Shown here: positions 8,884-16,733 of the stretch, piece after piece
Numbering within the stretch: position 1 is the stretch's first letter
Layout: each line of letters begins with the position of its first letter
From: Bacteroidia bacterium
Lineage (GTDB): Bacteria; Bacteroidota; Bacteroidia; J057
Assembly: GCA_030430205.1 (NCBI GenBank)
Contig: JAUIGE010000004.1
Coordinates: forward strand, 224,843 to 288,842
DNA length: 64,000 bases
Direction of reading: 5' to 3'
Notes under the pieces: model-generated
Told to the model about the DNA's origin: nothing
The model's database searches: none
Seen by the model: the letters and a program-made list of their open reading frames with translations, nothing else
Program-made: the position numbers and the translations under genes

Positions 8884-10314
8884 ATGCAAAGTACATCCAC
8901 ATACATCAAACCCTTTCTGGATGAAAATTTTCTGCTGGAAAACCGTACCGCAGAGATTCTCTACCACGATTACGCTGCCAAACAGCCTATCATTGATTAC
9001 CACAACCACCTGCCTCCCGATGAGATAGCGGAGGACAAGATATTTGACAACCTCACAGCCGTCTGGCTTAAAGGTGATCATTACAAATGGCGCGCGATGC
9101 GCGCTTTCGGTATAGATGAAAAATTCATCACAGGCAGCGCAAGCGATGCCGAAAAATTCCAGAAGTGGGCTGAAACAGCCCCTTTTACCCTGCGGAATCC
9201 GCTCTTTCACTGGACGCAGCTGGAGTTGAAACGCTACTTCGGTATCACCGATCTGTTGACTCCCAAAAGCGCAACAGCGATTTACGAGCAAAGCCGCGAG
9301 CTGCTGCAAAGCCCGGAATACAGCACCCAAAATTTGCTGCGAAAAATAAATGTCGAAATCGTCTGCTCTACAGACGACCCCACTGATGACCTCCGTCATC
9401 ACCAGGCATTTGCAAATGAGCAAATCAGCAAATCAGCACAGCTCCAAATGTTTCCGGCTTTTCGGCCTGATAAGGCGATTCTGATTCAGAATGAAGGTTT
9501 TGCAGCTTATGTGCGAAAGTTGGGAGCAGTTGAGGAAAACGATATTCAATCGTTTGACGATTTGCTCCAGGCCCTCCAAAACCGGGTGGATTACTTCCAT
9601 GAAAATGGATGTCGGATTTCAGATCATGGCCTGGAGCAATTGTATGCGGCGGATTTTACGGAAAAGCAGGTGGATGTTGTCTTCAAAAAGCGCATGGCAG
9701 CCGAAAGCATTTCCGGAGAAGAGGCTATAGCCTTTATGTCAGCGATGCTATACCATCTCGGCTGCATGTATGCCGCCAAAGGCTGGGTACAACAATATCA
9801 CCTTGGCGCTTTGCGCAACAACAATACACGGCTTCTAAGCCGTCTGGGGCCCGATACGGGCTTCGACAGCATAGGCGACTATGAGCAGGCCACTGCGCTT
9901 TCGCGTTTTCTAAATCGCCTCGATAGCGAAGACAAACTGGCAAAAACCATTTTGTACAACCTCAATCCACGGGACAATGAAGTCCTGGCCTCTATGATCG
10001 GAAATTTCAATGACGGTTCTGTCAGAGGCAAAATGCAGTATGGCTCAGCCTGGTGGTTTTTGGATCAAAAAGACGGCATGGAAAAGCAGCTCAATGCTTT
10101 GTCCAATATGGGTTTGCTCAGCTGCTTTATCGGCATGCTGACCGACAGCAGGAGTTTCCTGTCTTTTCCCCGCCATGAATATTTCCGCCGGATTCTCTGC
10201 AATATGATCGGTAAAGACGTGCATAAGGGCGAATTGCCCAATGATATTCCGTTTTTGGGCAGTATCGTGGAGGATATTTGCTTTAAAAATGCGAAGGAGT
10301 ATTTTGAGTTGTAA
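8884..10314 (+). CDS. uxaC: uronate (glucuronate/galacturonate) isomerase
   Basis: This 476-residue protein matches UxaC in length and in its N-terminal signature FLLENRTAEILYHDYA then IIDYHNHLPPDEIA, which carries the metal-binding HxH pair of this amidohydrolase-fold family. WLKGDHYKWRAMRAFG and VEIVCSTDDPTDDLRHH are also typical. The enzyme converts D-galacturonate to tagaturonate, and glucuronate to fructuronate, in the cytoplasm. It starts the galacturonate branch completed by UxaB and UxaA encoded at 15-18 kb. It lies 28 bp after the acetylesterase and 40 bp before kdgK, so the set looks like one operon. Confidence 0.95.
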   Translation: MQSTSTYIKPFLDENFLLENRTAEILYHDYAAKQPIIDYHNHLPPDEIAEDKIFDNLTAVWLKGDHYKWRAMRAFGIDEKFITGSASDAEKFQKWAETAPFTLRNPLFHWTQLELKRYFGITDLLTPKSATAIYEQSRELLQSPEYSTQNLLRKINVEIVCSTDDPTDDLRHHQAFANEQISKSAQLQMFPAFRPDKAILIQNEGFAAYVRKLGAVEENDIQSFDDLLQALQNRVDYFHENGCRISDHGLEQLYAADFTEKQVDVVFKKRMAAESISGEEAIAFMSAMLYHLGCMYAAKGWVQQYHLGALRNNNTRLLSRLGPDTGFDSIGDYEQATALSRFLNRLDSEDKLAKTILYNLNPRDNEVLASMIGNFNDGSVRGKMQYGSAWWFLDQKDGMEKQLNALSNMGLLSCFIGMLTDSRSFLSFPRHEYFRRILCNMIGKDVHKGELPNDIPFLGSIVEDICFKNAKEYFEL

Positions 10315-10354
10315 GCACCTAACAGATTAAGGCTAAAATCTAAAAAACATACAA

Positions 10355-11392
10355 ATGAAAAAGATCGTCACTTTTGGTGAAATCATGCTCCGACTCACCC
10401 CTCCTGGAACTTTTCGTTTCTCTCAGGCATCACAATTTGAGGTGATCTATGGAGGAGGTGAAAGCAATGTTGCTGTATCTCTTGCAAATTACGGCTTGCC
10501 CGTGGAGTTTGTCACCCGCCTGCCCAAAAACGATATAGGTGAATGTGCCCTTATGGAAATGCGCAAGCGCAATGTCGGCATGAACCACATCCTACGCGGT
10601 GGCGAGCGCCTGGGCATCTATTTCCTTGAAATGGGTGCGGTAAGCCGCGGCTCCAAGGTCGTTTACGACCGCGATCATAGTGGCATGGCCAGTATCAAGG
10701 CGGGTATGGTAGATTGGGAAAAAGTTTTTCAGGATGCTGCATGGTTTCATTGGACAGGCATCACACCTGCCCTCTCTCAAGGCGCGGCAGACGCCTGTCT
10801 CGAAGCTATAAAAACTGCCAACCGCATGGGGGTTACCGTCTCTACAGACCTGAACTACCGCAAGAATTTGTGGAATTACGGGAAAAAACCAGGAGAAATT
10901 ATGCCTGCATTGGTCGAAGGCTGTGACATTATTCTGGGCAATGAGGAAGATGCCGAAAAACACTTTGGTCTGCATCCCGAAAATGTGGATGTGACGCAGG
11001 GGGGCTCCGTGGAAGGAGAAGCCTATTTATCTGTATTAAAGCAATTGATGGAAATGTTTCCCCGCGCCAAAAAGGTCATCACGACCCTACGTGGCAGCAT
11101 CAGTGCTTCGCACAACAGCTGGACAGGCGTGCTGTATGATGGCAAAACGCTTTTTGAAGCCCCTACCTACCAGATCACCCATATCGTAGACCGCGTAGGC
11201 GGTGGAGATAGCTTCATGGGAGGCCTTATCTATGGCCTGATGACCTGGCCCGATAATGACCAAAAGGCACTTGATTTTGCAGTGGCAGCTTCCTGCCTCA
11301 AGCACACCATCTATGGTGATGCCAACCTGGTGACGGTCGATGAGGTGCAAAAACTCATGGAAGGCGACGCCAGCGGCCGCGTTAGCAGGTAA
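10355..11392 (+). CDS. kdgK: 2-keto-3-deoxygluconate kinase (PfkB family)
   Basis: This 345-residue sugar kinase opens with the PfkB pattern FGEIMLRLTPPG and GGGESNVAVSLANYG. Near the C-terminus it has the ATP/catalytic motif DRVGGGDSFMGGLIYGL, with the catalytic base Asp in GGGDS. The length and start are those of Bacteroidota KdgK, which phosphorylates 2-keto-3-deoxygluconate (KDG) to KDPG. KDG arrives from both pectin branches encoded here, KduI-like/KduD and UxaCBA. The following gene is the KDPG aldolase, which fits exactly. A small set of 7-bp repeats lies between this stop and the next start. Confidence 0.93.
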   Translation: MKKIVTFGEIMLRLTPPGTFRFSQASQFEVIYGGGESNVAVSLANYGLPVEFVTRLPKNDIGECALMEMRKRNVGMNHILRGGERLGIYFLEMGAVSRGSKVVYDRDHSGMASIKAGMVDWEKVFQDAAWFHWTGITPALSQGAADACLEAIKTANRMGVTVSTDLNYRKNLWNYGKKPGEIMPALVEGCDIILGNEEDAEKHFGLHPENVDVTQGGSVEGEAYLSVLKQLMEMFPRAKKVITTLRGSISASHNSWTGVLYDGKTLFEAPTYQITHIVDRVGGGDSFMGGLIYGLMTWPDNDQKALDFAVAASCLKHTIYGDANLVTVDEVQKLMEGDASGRVSR

Positions 11393-11393
11393 T

Positions 11394-11421
11394 TCTCCAT
11401 TATCCAATCTCCATTTTCAAT
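11394..11421 (+). repeat. four 7-bp units upstream of kdgA
   Basis: The spacer between kdgK and the aldolase gene can be cut without gaps into TCTCCAT, TATCCAA, TCTCCAT and TTTCAAT. One further 7-nt stretch then leads exactly to the ATG at 11429. Units one and three are identical. This is the smallest of four 7-bp-period spacers in the window. Confidence 0.55.
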
Positions 11422-11428
11422 TAAACAA

Positions 11429-12094
11429 ATGGCAAGATTTACAAGAATACAAGTAGCTCAAAAGATGGCAGAGCAGGGTATGGTCCCGCTCTTCTACCAT
11501 GCCGATGTCGAACTCGGCAAGCAGGTGCTGAGCGCTTGCTACAAAGGCGGTGCCCGCCTCCTGGAATTTACCAACAGAGGGGAATATGCGCATGAAGTAT
11601 TTGGCGAACTGAATAAGTTTTGTGCCAAAGAGCTGCCTGAAATGATCATGGGCGTAGGCTCTGTCACAGATGCCGGTTCGGCTTCGCTTTATATGCAATT
11701 GGGCGCCAACTTTGTAGTCACCCCGGTCCTAAGAGAGGATATCGCTTTTGCATGCAACCGCCGCAAAGTGCTTTGGTCACCCGGTTGTGGATCGCTTACT
11801 GAGATCTGTCGTGCTGAGGAGCTGGGCTGCGAAATCGTCAAACTTTTTCCCGGCGGGACCTACGGTCCCTCTTTTGTCAAAGATATCAAAGGGCCGCAGC
11901 CCTGGACCAGTGTTATGCCGACTGGCGGCGTTTCACCTACCCTCGAAAACCTGAAAGGCTGGTTTGATGCCGGTGTCACCTGCGTAGGTATGGGATCCCA
12001 AATGATTTCCAGTGACATCCTCAAAAACCAATCTTATGATGTATTGGAAAAACGGATAGCAGACGCATTGGCACTTATTCAGACATTAAAATAA
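11429..12094 (+). CDS. kdgA: bifunctional KHG/KDPG aldolase
   Basis: This 221-residue class I aldolase has the family features: LLEFTNRGEYAHEVF in place of the catalytic-Glu strand, MGVGSVTDAGSA, WSPGCGSLTEI, and the Schiff-base Lys in CEIVKLFPGGTYG. Length matches Eda/KdgA of Bacteroidota. It cleaves KDPG to pyruvate and glyceraldehyde-3-phosphate in the cytoplasm and so ends the pectin pathway. It lies 36 bp after kdgK and 13 bp before the TRAP transporter genes, so catabolism and uptake appear to be co-transcribed. Confidence 0.94.
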   Translation: MARFTRIQVAQKMAEQGMVPLFYHADVELGKQVLSACYKGGARLLEFTNRGEYAHEVFGELNKFCAKELPEMIMGVGSVTDAGSASLYMQLGANFVVTPVLREDIAFACNRRKVLWSPGCGSLTEICRAEELGCEIVKLFPGGTYGPSFVKDIKGPQPWTSVMPTGGVSPTLENLKGWFDAGVTCVGMGSQMISSDILKNQSYDVLEKRIADALALIQTLK

Positions 12095-12107
12095 AAAGCC
12101 CGAAAGT

Positions 12108-13127
12108 ATGAAATATGGTCAGTTTCTTTTCCTTCTGCTGCTGAGTTTCTCCCTGGGGTGCGGGGAAATATCAGATGTCCATTACCTCAAACTTGCCCAT
12201 GCGCTCGACAATAACCATCCTGTGCATAAAGGCATAGAATTCATGGCGGAGCGCCTGGCGGAAAAGTCTGGCGGCAAGCTTCAGATTGAAATTTATCCCT
12301 CTCAACAACTGGGAACGGAACGTCAATGTCTGGAGCTGTTACAAATAGGCAGCCTTGCCATCACCAAAGTCTCTGCTGCTGTCATGGAGAATTTCGCTCC
12401 CAATATCCAGGTCCTAAGCCTTCCCTATATTTTTCGGGACAGGGCACATGGGTATGCCGCTTTGGACGGAGAGGTAGGGAAAAAGTTATTGGTACAAAGT
12501 GAAAAATACTGGCTTCGCGGCCTGACCTATTTTGATGCCGGGCAACGGTCTTTTTACAGCAAAGAACCCATAAGAACACCTGATGACCTAAAAGGCAAGA
12601 AAATCCGGGTTCAGGAAAGCGTCACTGCGATGAATCTGATAACTTCCCTCGGAGGCGCGCCCACCCCCATTTCATGGGGAGAGCTTTACACTGCCTTGCA
12701 GCAGGGTGTGGTAGATGGGGCAGAAAACAATCCGCCGAGTTTTTATACCTCCCGCCACTATGAAGTATGTAAATACTACACCCTCAATGAACATACTTCC
12801 GTGCCGGATATGCTGGCTATCAGCACCATAGCCTGGGACAGGCTGAGTCCTCAGGAGCAACAATGGCTCCAGGAAGCAGCCGATGAAGCCAAAGTCTACC
12901 AGCGAAAACTCTGGCAGGAAGCCGAAAAGGAAGCCCTTGACGCGGTCAAAGCCGCAGGGGTCGAGATCATCATCCCCGACAAAACACTTTTTTCCGAGAA
13001 GACAAAGGGATTGTTTGAGGATTACAAAGACGATCCGGAGAAATATCAATTGATATTGGAGATACAAGCCGTTGGGAGGCGAGAGGCGGGAAGCGGGGCG
13101 GGAGAGGATAGTACTAAAAATCAATAA
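12108..13127 (+). CDS. dctP: TRAP transporter solute-binding protein (DctP family), lipid-anchored
   Basis: This 339-residue protein is a DctP-type binding protein. An N-terminal lipoprotein signal with lipobox SLGCGE (Cys18) is followed by the family landmarks LKLAHALDNNHPVHKG, IYPSQQLGTERQCLE, the substrate-contact Arg region KKIRVQES, and the WGELYTALQQGVVDGAENNP block. Most TRAP binding proteins are soluble; here a lipid anchor is predicted. Given UxaC/UxaB/UxaA around it, galacturonate or an unsaturated uronate is the likely ligand. The last roughly 15 residues (VGRREAGSGAGEDSTKNQ) are low-complexity and are encoded by five 7-bp repeat units, so they are probably an add-on to the fold. 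Confidence 0.92.
   Translation: MKYGQFLFLLLLSFSLGCGEISDVHYLKLAHALDNNHPVHKGIEFMAERLAEKSGGKLQIEIYPSQQLGTERQCLELLQIGSLAITKVSAAVMENFAPNIQVLSLPYIFRDRAHGYAALDGEVGKKLLVQSEKYWLRGLTYFDAGQRSFYSKEPIRTPDDLKGKKIRVQESVTAMNLITSLGGAPTPISWGELYTALQQGVVDGAENNPPSFYTSRHYEVCKYYTLNEHTSVPDMLAISTIAWDRLSPQEQQWLQEAADEAKVYQRKLWQEAEKEALDAVKAAGVEIIIPDKTLFSEKTKGLFEDYKDDPEKYQLILEIQAVGRREAGSGAGEDSTKNQ
13074..13108 (+). repeat. five degenerate G-rich 7-bp units in the dctP 3' end
   Basis: GGGAGGC, GAGAGGC, GGGAAGC, GGGGCGG and GAGAGGA follow each other without gaps, inside the last codons of dctP and shortly before dctQ (ATG 13134). The purine-rich units resemble, in period and composition, the larger array at 14867-15038. 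They encode the low-complexity tail of DctP, as if the repeat had moved the stop codon outward. Confidence 0.5.
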
Positions 13128-13133
13128 GGGAAG

Positions 13134-13607
13134 ATGAAAGCTACAATAGATAAATACCTGGGTTGGGTGCTGATCATCCTGATGGTGAGCATGACTTTGG
13201 ATGTCCTCTGGGGGGTGCTCACCCGCTATGTGGTGGGCAGCCAGGCCAGTTGGACAGAAGAATTGGCGCGTTTTCTCCTGATCTGGATCGGGATATTGGG
13301 AGCGGCCTATGCCTCGGGGCAGCGCATGCACCTGGCGATTGACCTGCTCATGCCCAGGCTAAACGCTCAGCAGCAAAGACGGCTGAACATCCTGATCAAT
13401 TGTTTGATCATGGCATTTGCCCTGGCGGTCCTGGTCATAGGCGGTTTTCGCCTGATGTATATCACCCAGGTATTGGGACAATTGTCGGCGGCCCTGCGTG
13501 TGCCGATGTATTGGGTCTACTCGGTGATTCCGCTGAGTGGCATGTTGATCATTTATTTCAAAGCAAACGAATTATGGAAATATTCATCCTCGTCCTTGTC
13601 TTCCTGA
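13134..13607 (+). CDS. dctQ: TRAP transporter small permease (DctQ family)
   Basis: This 157-residue protein has four predicted membrane segments. They sit around residues 8-30, 45-62, 83-108 and 123-146. The family pattern QASWTEELARFLLIWIGILG, with the conserved Trp-Thr-Glu-Glu, is visible. DctQ joins the binding protein and the large subunit in the inner membrane. The gene starts 6 bp after dctP and its 3' end overlaps dctM by 34 bp, a normal arrangement for a TRAP operon. Confidence 0.92.
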   Translation: MKATIDKYLGWVLIILMVSMTLDVLWGVLTRYVVGSQASWTEELARFLLIWIGILGAAYASGQRMHLAIDLLMPRLNAQQQRRLNILINCLIMAFALAVLVIGGFRLMYITQVLGQLSAALRVPMYWVYSVIPLSGMLIIYFKANELWKYSSSSLSS

Positions 13608-14863
13608 TCCTTATCTTTCTGGGCGTACCTGTAGCCTGGAGCATCGGGATCAGCAGCATCTCTACCATGCTGGTGAGTATCCCCAGTATTTCGGCTTTTA
13701 CGACGGTGGCCCAACGGATGGGCACAGGTCTTGACAGCTTTGCGCTTTTGGCGATTCCCTTTTTTGTCCTTGCAGGACAAATCATGAGTAAAGGCGGCAT
13801 CGCCAAGCGGCTCATAGACTTTGCCAAGGCGCTGGTAGGCGCCATGCCGGGTGGGCTTGCCCATGTCAACATCATCGCGGCCATGCTTTTTGGTGCGATC
13901 TCCGGCTCGGCCGTAGCCGCTGCTTCCGCCCTTGGCAGCATGCTGGGCAAGAGAATGGAAGCGGAAGGCTACTCCCGCGAGTTTGCCACCGCTGTCAACG
14001 TGACCTCCTCTACCACCGGACTGGTCATTCCGCCCAGTAACATCCTGATCGTCTATTCCCTCGCCAGCGGCGGGGTTTCCATCGCAGCTCTTTTTCTGGC
14101 AGGCTATCTGCCTGGCATACTCACAGGATTGTTCCTGATGACCGTAGCTGCCATCTGGTCAAAAAGGAAGAAGTTCCCCGCAGGGGAAAGGAGCAGCCTG
14201 CGAGAGATCTTTCGCACCTTTATTGATGCATTTCCCAGCCTGCTGCTGCTTGTAGTGGTGATCGGGGGCATCGTGGCGGGTATATTTACCGCTACCGAAG
14301 CTTCCGCCGTCGCGGTTTTATATTGCATCATTCTGACATTGATCTATAAAGAAATTTCTATTAAGGAACTTCCCAGCATTTTCCTTAGTGCGTCTGCTAC
14401 CACTGCCATCGTGATGCTACTCATCGGCACCTCCATGAGTATGTCATGGATCATGGCCTATGAAAATATTCCACAAAATATCACCGAGATCATGCTCTCC
14501 ATCAGCGACAACAAATACGTTGTCCTCTTTATCATCAATATGTTACTCCTCTTCGTCGGTGTATTTATGGACATGACCCCTGCGGTGCTGATTTTTACCC
14601 CCATCTTCCTGCCGGTAGTCACCAGCATGGGCATGGACCCCACACATTTTGGCATCGTCATGGTGCTCAACCTGTGTATTGGCCTTTGTACGCCTCCTGT
14701 TGGTTCCATCCTCTTCATTGGCGTGGGGGTTTCGGGAACGACCATCCAAAAAGTTATTCGACCTCTTATGCCACTCTTCATCGTGATGATACTTGCTTTG
14801 ATGATCGTGACTTATGTGCCGGCGATCAGCCTTTGGCTGCCTGGGCTTTTTGGGCTTTTGTAG
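13574..14863 (+). CDS. dctM: TRAP transporter large permease (DctM family)
   Basis: I place the start at the ATG at 13574 (MEIFILVLVFLILIFLG) because it gives the standard DctM N-terminus. The in-frame alternative upstream at 13400 would overlap most of dctQ. The 429-residue protein is strongly hydrophobic throughout, with about 12 membrane segments, and carries family blocks such as PFFVLAGQIMSKGGIAKRL, ATAVNVTSSTTGLVIPPSN and GLCTPPVGSILFIG. It is the channel-forming subunit that uses the sodium gradient for uptake. A 172-bp array of 7-bp repeats follows the stop codon. Confidence 0.93.
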   Translation: MEIFILVLVFLILIFLGVPVAWSIGISSISTMLVSIPSISAFTTVAQRMGTGLDSFALLAIPFFVLAGQIMSKGGIAKRLIDFAKALVGAMPGGLAHVNIIAAMLFGAISGSAVAAASALGSMLGKRMEAEGYSREFATAVNVTSSTTGLVIPPSNILIVYSLASGGVSIAALFLAGYLPGILTGLFLMTVAAIWSKRKKFPAGERSSLREIFRTFIDAFPSLLLLVVVIGGIVAGIFTATEASAVAVLYCIILTLIYKEISIKELPSIFLSASATTAIVMLLIGTSMSMSWIMAYENIPQNITEIMLSISDNKYVVLFIINMLLLFVGVFMDMTPAVLIFTPIFLPVVTSMGMDPTHFGIVMVLNLCIGLCTPPVGSILFIGVGVSGTTIQKVIRPLMPLFIVMILALMIVTYVPAISLWLPGLFGLL

Positions 14864-14866
14864 GGG

Positions 14867-15038
14867 GAGAGCAGAGAGCAGAGAGCAGAGAGCAGAGAAC
14901 AGAGAGCAGAGAGCAGAGAGCAGAGAGCAGAGAGCAGAGAGCAGAGAGCAGAGAGCAGAGAGCAGAGAGCAGAGAGCAGAGAGCAGAGAGCAGAGAGCAG
15001 AGAACAGAGAGCAGAGAGCAGAGAGCAGAGAGCAGAGA
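14867..15038 (+). repeat. perfect 7-bp tandem repeat array (GAGAGCA, about 24.5 copies)
   Basis: The whole spacer between dctM and uxaA is made of the unit GAGAGCA repeated about 24.5 times. All copies are identical except two that read GAGAACA, near 14894-14900 and 14999-15005. All reading frames of the array are open and give Glu-Ser-Arg-Glu-Gln-Arg type peptides, so ORFs called here are spurious. The array ends 24 bp before the uxaA ATG. Because seven is not a multiple of three and the copies are perfect, the length should change readily by slippage. Confidence 0.95.
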
Positions 15039-15062
15039 AGATTGGAAAATTAAGAATAGTTG

Positions 15063-16718
15063 ATGATGAAAAATCAGGTTTTAAAAGTACATCATGACGA
15101 TAATGTGATCGTTGCCTTGCAGGATTTTCAGCGGGGCGAAAGCGTTGATTTTGAGGGGGAAAGCTTTATTTTTCCTGAGAAAATCCCTCGCAAGCACAAA
15201 TTTGCAGCGCAGGATTTTGAAGTAGGGGAAATCATCAAAATGTATGGGGTCACCGTTGGAAAAGCGGTCCTGGCAATCCCTGCCGGGGCACGTATCAGCA
15301 CCTTGAATGTGAAACATGCTTCTGGTACTTTTTCCGTTGGAGAACGAAAAATCAGCTGGGCAGCGCCGGATATTTCTCGTTTTGAAGGTCGCAACTTCAT
15401 GGGTTTTCACCGAAATGATGGCCGGGTAGGCACCCGCAACTATTGGCTGGTCGTGCCTTTGGTATTTTGCGAAAACAGAAACATCAAGGTCATGAAAGAC
15501 GCCATGCTGGAACAATTGGGCTATGCTACCGAGCGGGATTATGCGGTTGATGTACATAAGTTGATTCGCAGCTACCGCACTGGTGCAGACAAGGAGACGA
15601 TTCTTCAGGAAAATATCATCATAGACAGTGTCGATATTGAGCGAAATCGCCTTTTCCCACAAGTGGATGGCATCCGCTTTTTGACGCACGAAGGAGGCTG
15701 CGGCGGAATCCGACAAGATTCCGAAGCCCTTTGCCGCCTGCTGGCAGGCTACATCACCCACCCCAATGTGGCGGGCGCCACCGTCCTCAGCCTGGGCTGT
15801 CAAAATGCCCAATACAAGCTGCTGGAAGCAGCTATTCAGGAATTCGATCCGAATTTTGATAAACCTCTCTTTGTGCTGGAACAGCAAAAGAGTAAATCCG
15901 AACGCGATTTCATCGCGGAAGCCGTCAAGAAAACTTTTGTCGGCATGATGCATGCCAACGAAATCACAAGGCGCCCTGCGCCTTTGCATCACCTCAGTCT
16001 GGGGCTGGAGTGTGGCGGTTCTGACGGTTTTTCGGGCATTTCTGCTAATCCGGCGCTGGGCTATGCCTCAGACCTATTGGTCGCATTGCGGGGAAAGGCC
16101 ATCCTCTCCGAGTTCCCGGAGCTCAACGGTGTTGAGCAGGAACTGATCAACCGCTGTACAAGAGTAGAGAGCGCGGAAAAATTTGCGCATATCATGCGCA
16201 CCTATGCCCGCAGGGCAGAAGAATCCGGTTCTGGATTTGACATGAACCCTTCACCCGGCAATATCAAAGATGGCCTGATAACCGACGCCATGAAGTCGGC
16301 AGGTGCCGCCAAAAAAGGAGGCACTTCCCCCGTTACGGATGTGCTCGATTATACCGAGCAACTCAAACATCCCGGCCTCAACCTGCTTTGCACACCTGGC
16401 AATGATGTCGAAAGTACTACTGCCCTTGCGGGGACAGGAGCGAATGTGATCGTTTTCACCACCGGTTTGGGCACACCTACCGGCAACCCGATTGCTCCTG
16501 TGATCAAAATGGCGAGCAATACTGCCCTGGCGCAGCGGATGGCCGACATCATCGATATCGATGCAGGGACCATCATCACAGGTGATGACACCATCCAAAG
16601 CAAAGGGGAAGAGTTGCTGGAGCTTATCATTCGCGTAGCGAGTGGCGAAGAGCAAACCAAGGCGGAGAAGTTGGGACAGCATGATTTTATCCCGTGGAAA
16701 CGAGGTGTTTCTCTATAA
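15063..16718 (+). CDS. uxaA: altronate dehydratase
   Basis: This roughly 551-residue protein has the full UxaA layout: an N-terminal SAF domain (about 1-95, DDNVIVALQDFQRGESV) and the large C-terminal galactarate/altronate dehydratase domain. Landmarks are GRVGTRNYWLVVP, the metal-binding region LTHEGGCGGIRQDS, LGLECGGSDGFSGISANP and VIVFTTGLGTPTGNPIAPV. It dehydrates D-altronate to 2-keto-3-deoxygluconate in the cytoplasm. The start at 15063 is preferred over a TTG at 15060; a second ATG at 15066 is also possible. The gene is separated from dctM only by the 7-bp repeat array, and uxaB follows 16 bp after its stop. Confidence 0.95.
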   Translation: MMKNQVLKVHHDDNVIVALQDFQRGESVDFEGESFIFPEKIPRKHKFAAQDFEVGEIIKMYGVTVGKAVLAIPAGARISTLNVKHASGTFSVGERKISWAAPDISRFEGRNFMGFHRNDGRVGTRNYWLVVPLVFCENRNIKVMKDAMLEQLGYATERDYAVDVHKLIRSYRTGADKETILQENIIIDSVDIERNRLFPQVDGIRFLTHEGGCGGIRQDSEALCRLLAGYITHPNVAGATVLSLGCQNAQYKLLEAAIQEFDPNFDKPLFVLEQQKSKSERDFIAEAVKKTFVGMMHANEITRRPAPLHHLSLGLECGGSDGFSGISANPALGYASDLLVALRGKAILSEFPELNGVEQELINRCTRVESAEKFAHIMRTYARRAEESGSGFDMNPSPGNIKDGLITDAMKSAGAAKKGGTSPVTDVLDYTEQLKHPGLNLLCTPGNDVESTTALAGTGANVIVFTTGLGTPTGNPIAPVIKMASNTALAQRMADIIDIDAGTIITGDDTIQSKGEELLELIIRVASGEEQTKAEKLGQHDFIPWKRGVSL

Positions 16719-16733
16719 TTTGAGTTTGAAAAA

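Noticed and set aside
9401..9440. Short AGCAAATC repeat within uxaC
   Set aside because: Period is 8 and only about two units, inside a conserved coding region; not part of the 7-bp pattern.
13400..13573. Upstream start for the DctM large permease
   Set aside because: It would add 58 residues overlapping dctQ with no family similarity; the ATG at 13574 gives the normal hydrophobic N-terminus.
14867..15038. CRISPR array
   Set aside because: Units are 7 bp and contiguous, with no spacers and no cas genes nearby.
14674..15063. ORFs encoding Glu-Ser-Arg-Glu-Gln-Arg repeats after dctM
   Set aside because: They are translations of the GAGAGCA tandem array, which is open in every frame, and have no other coding signal.
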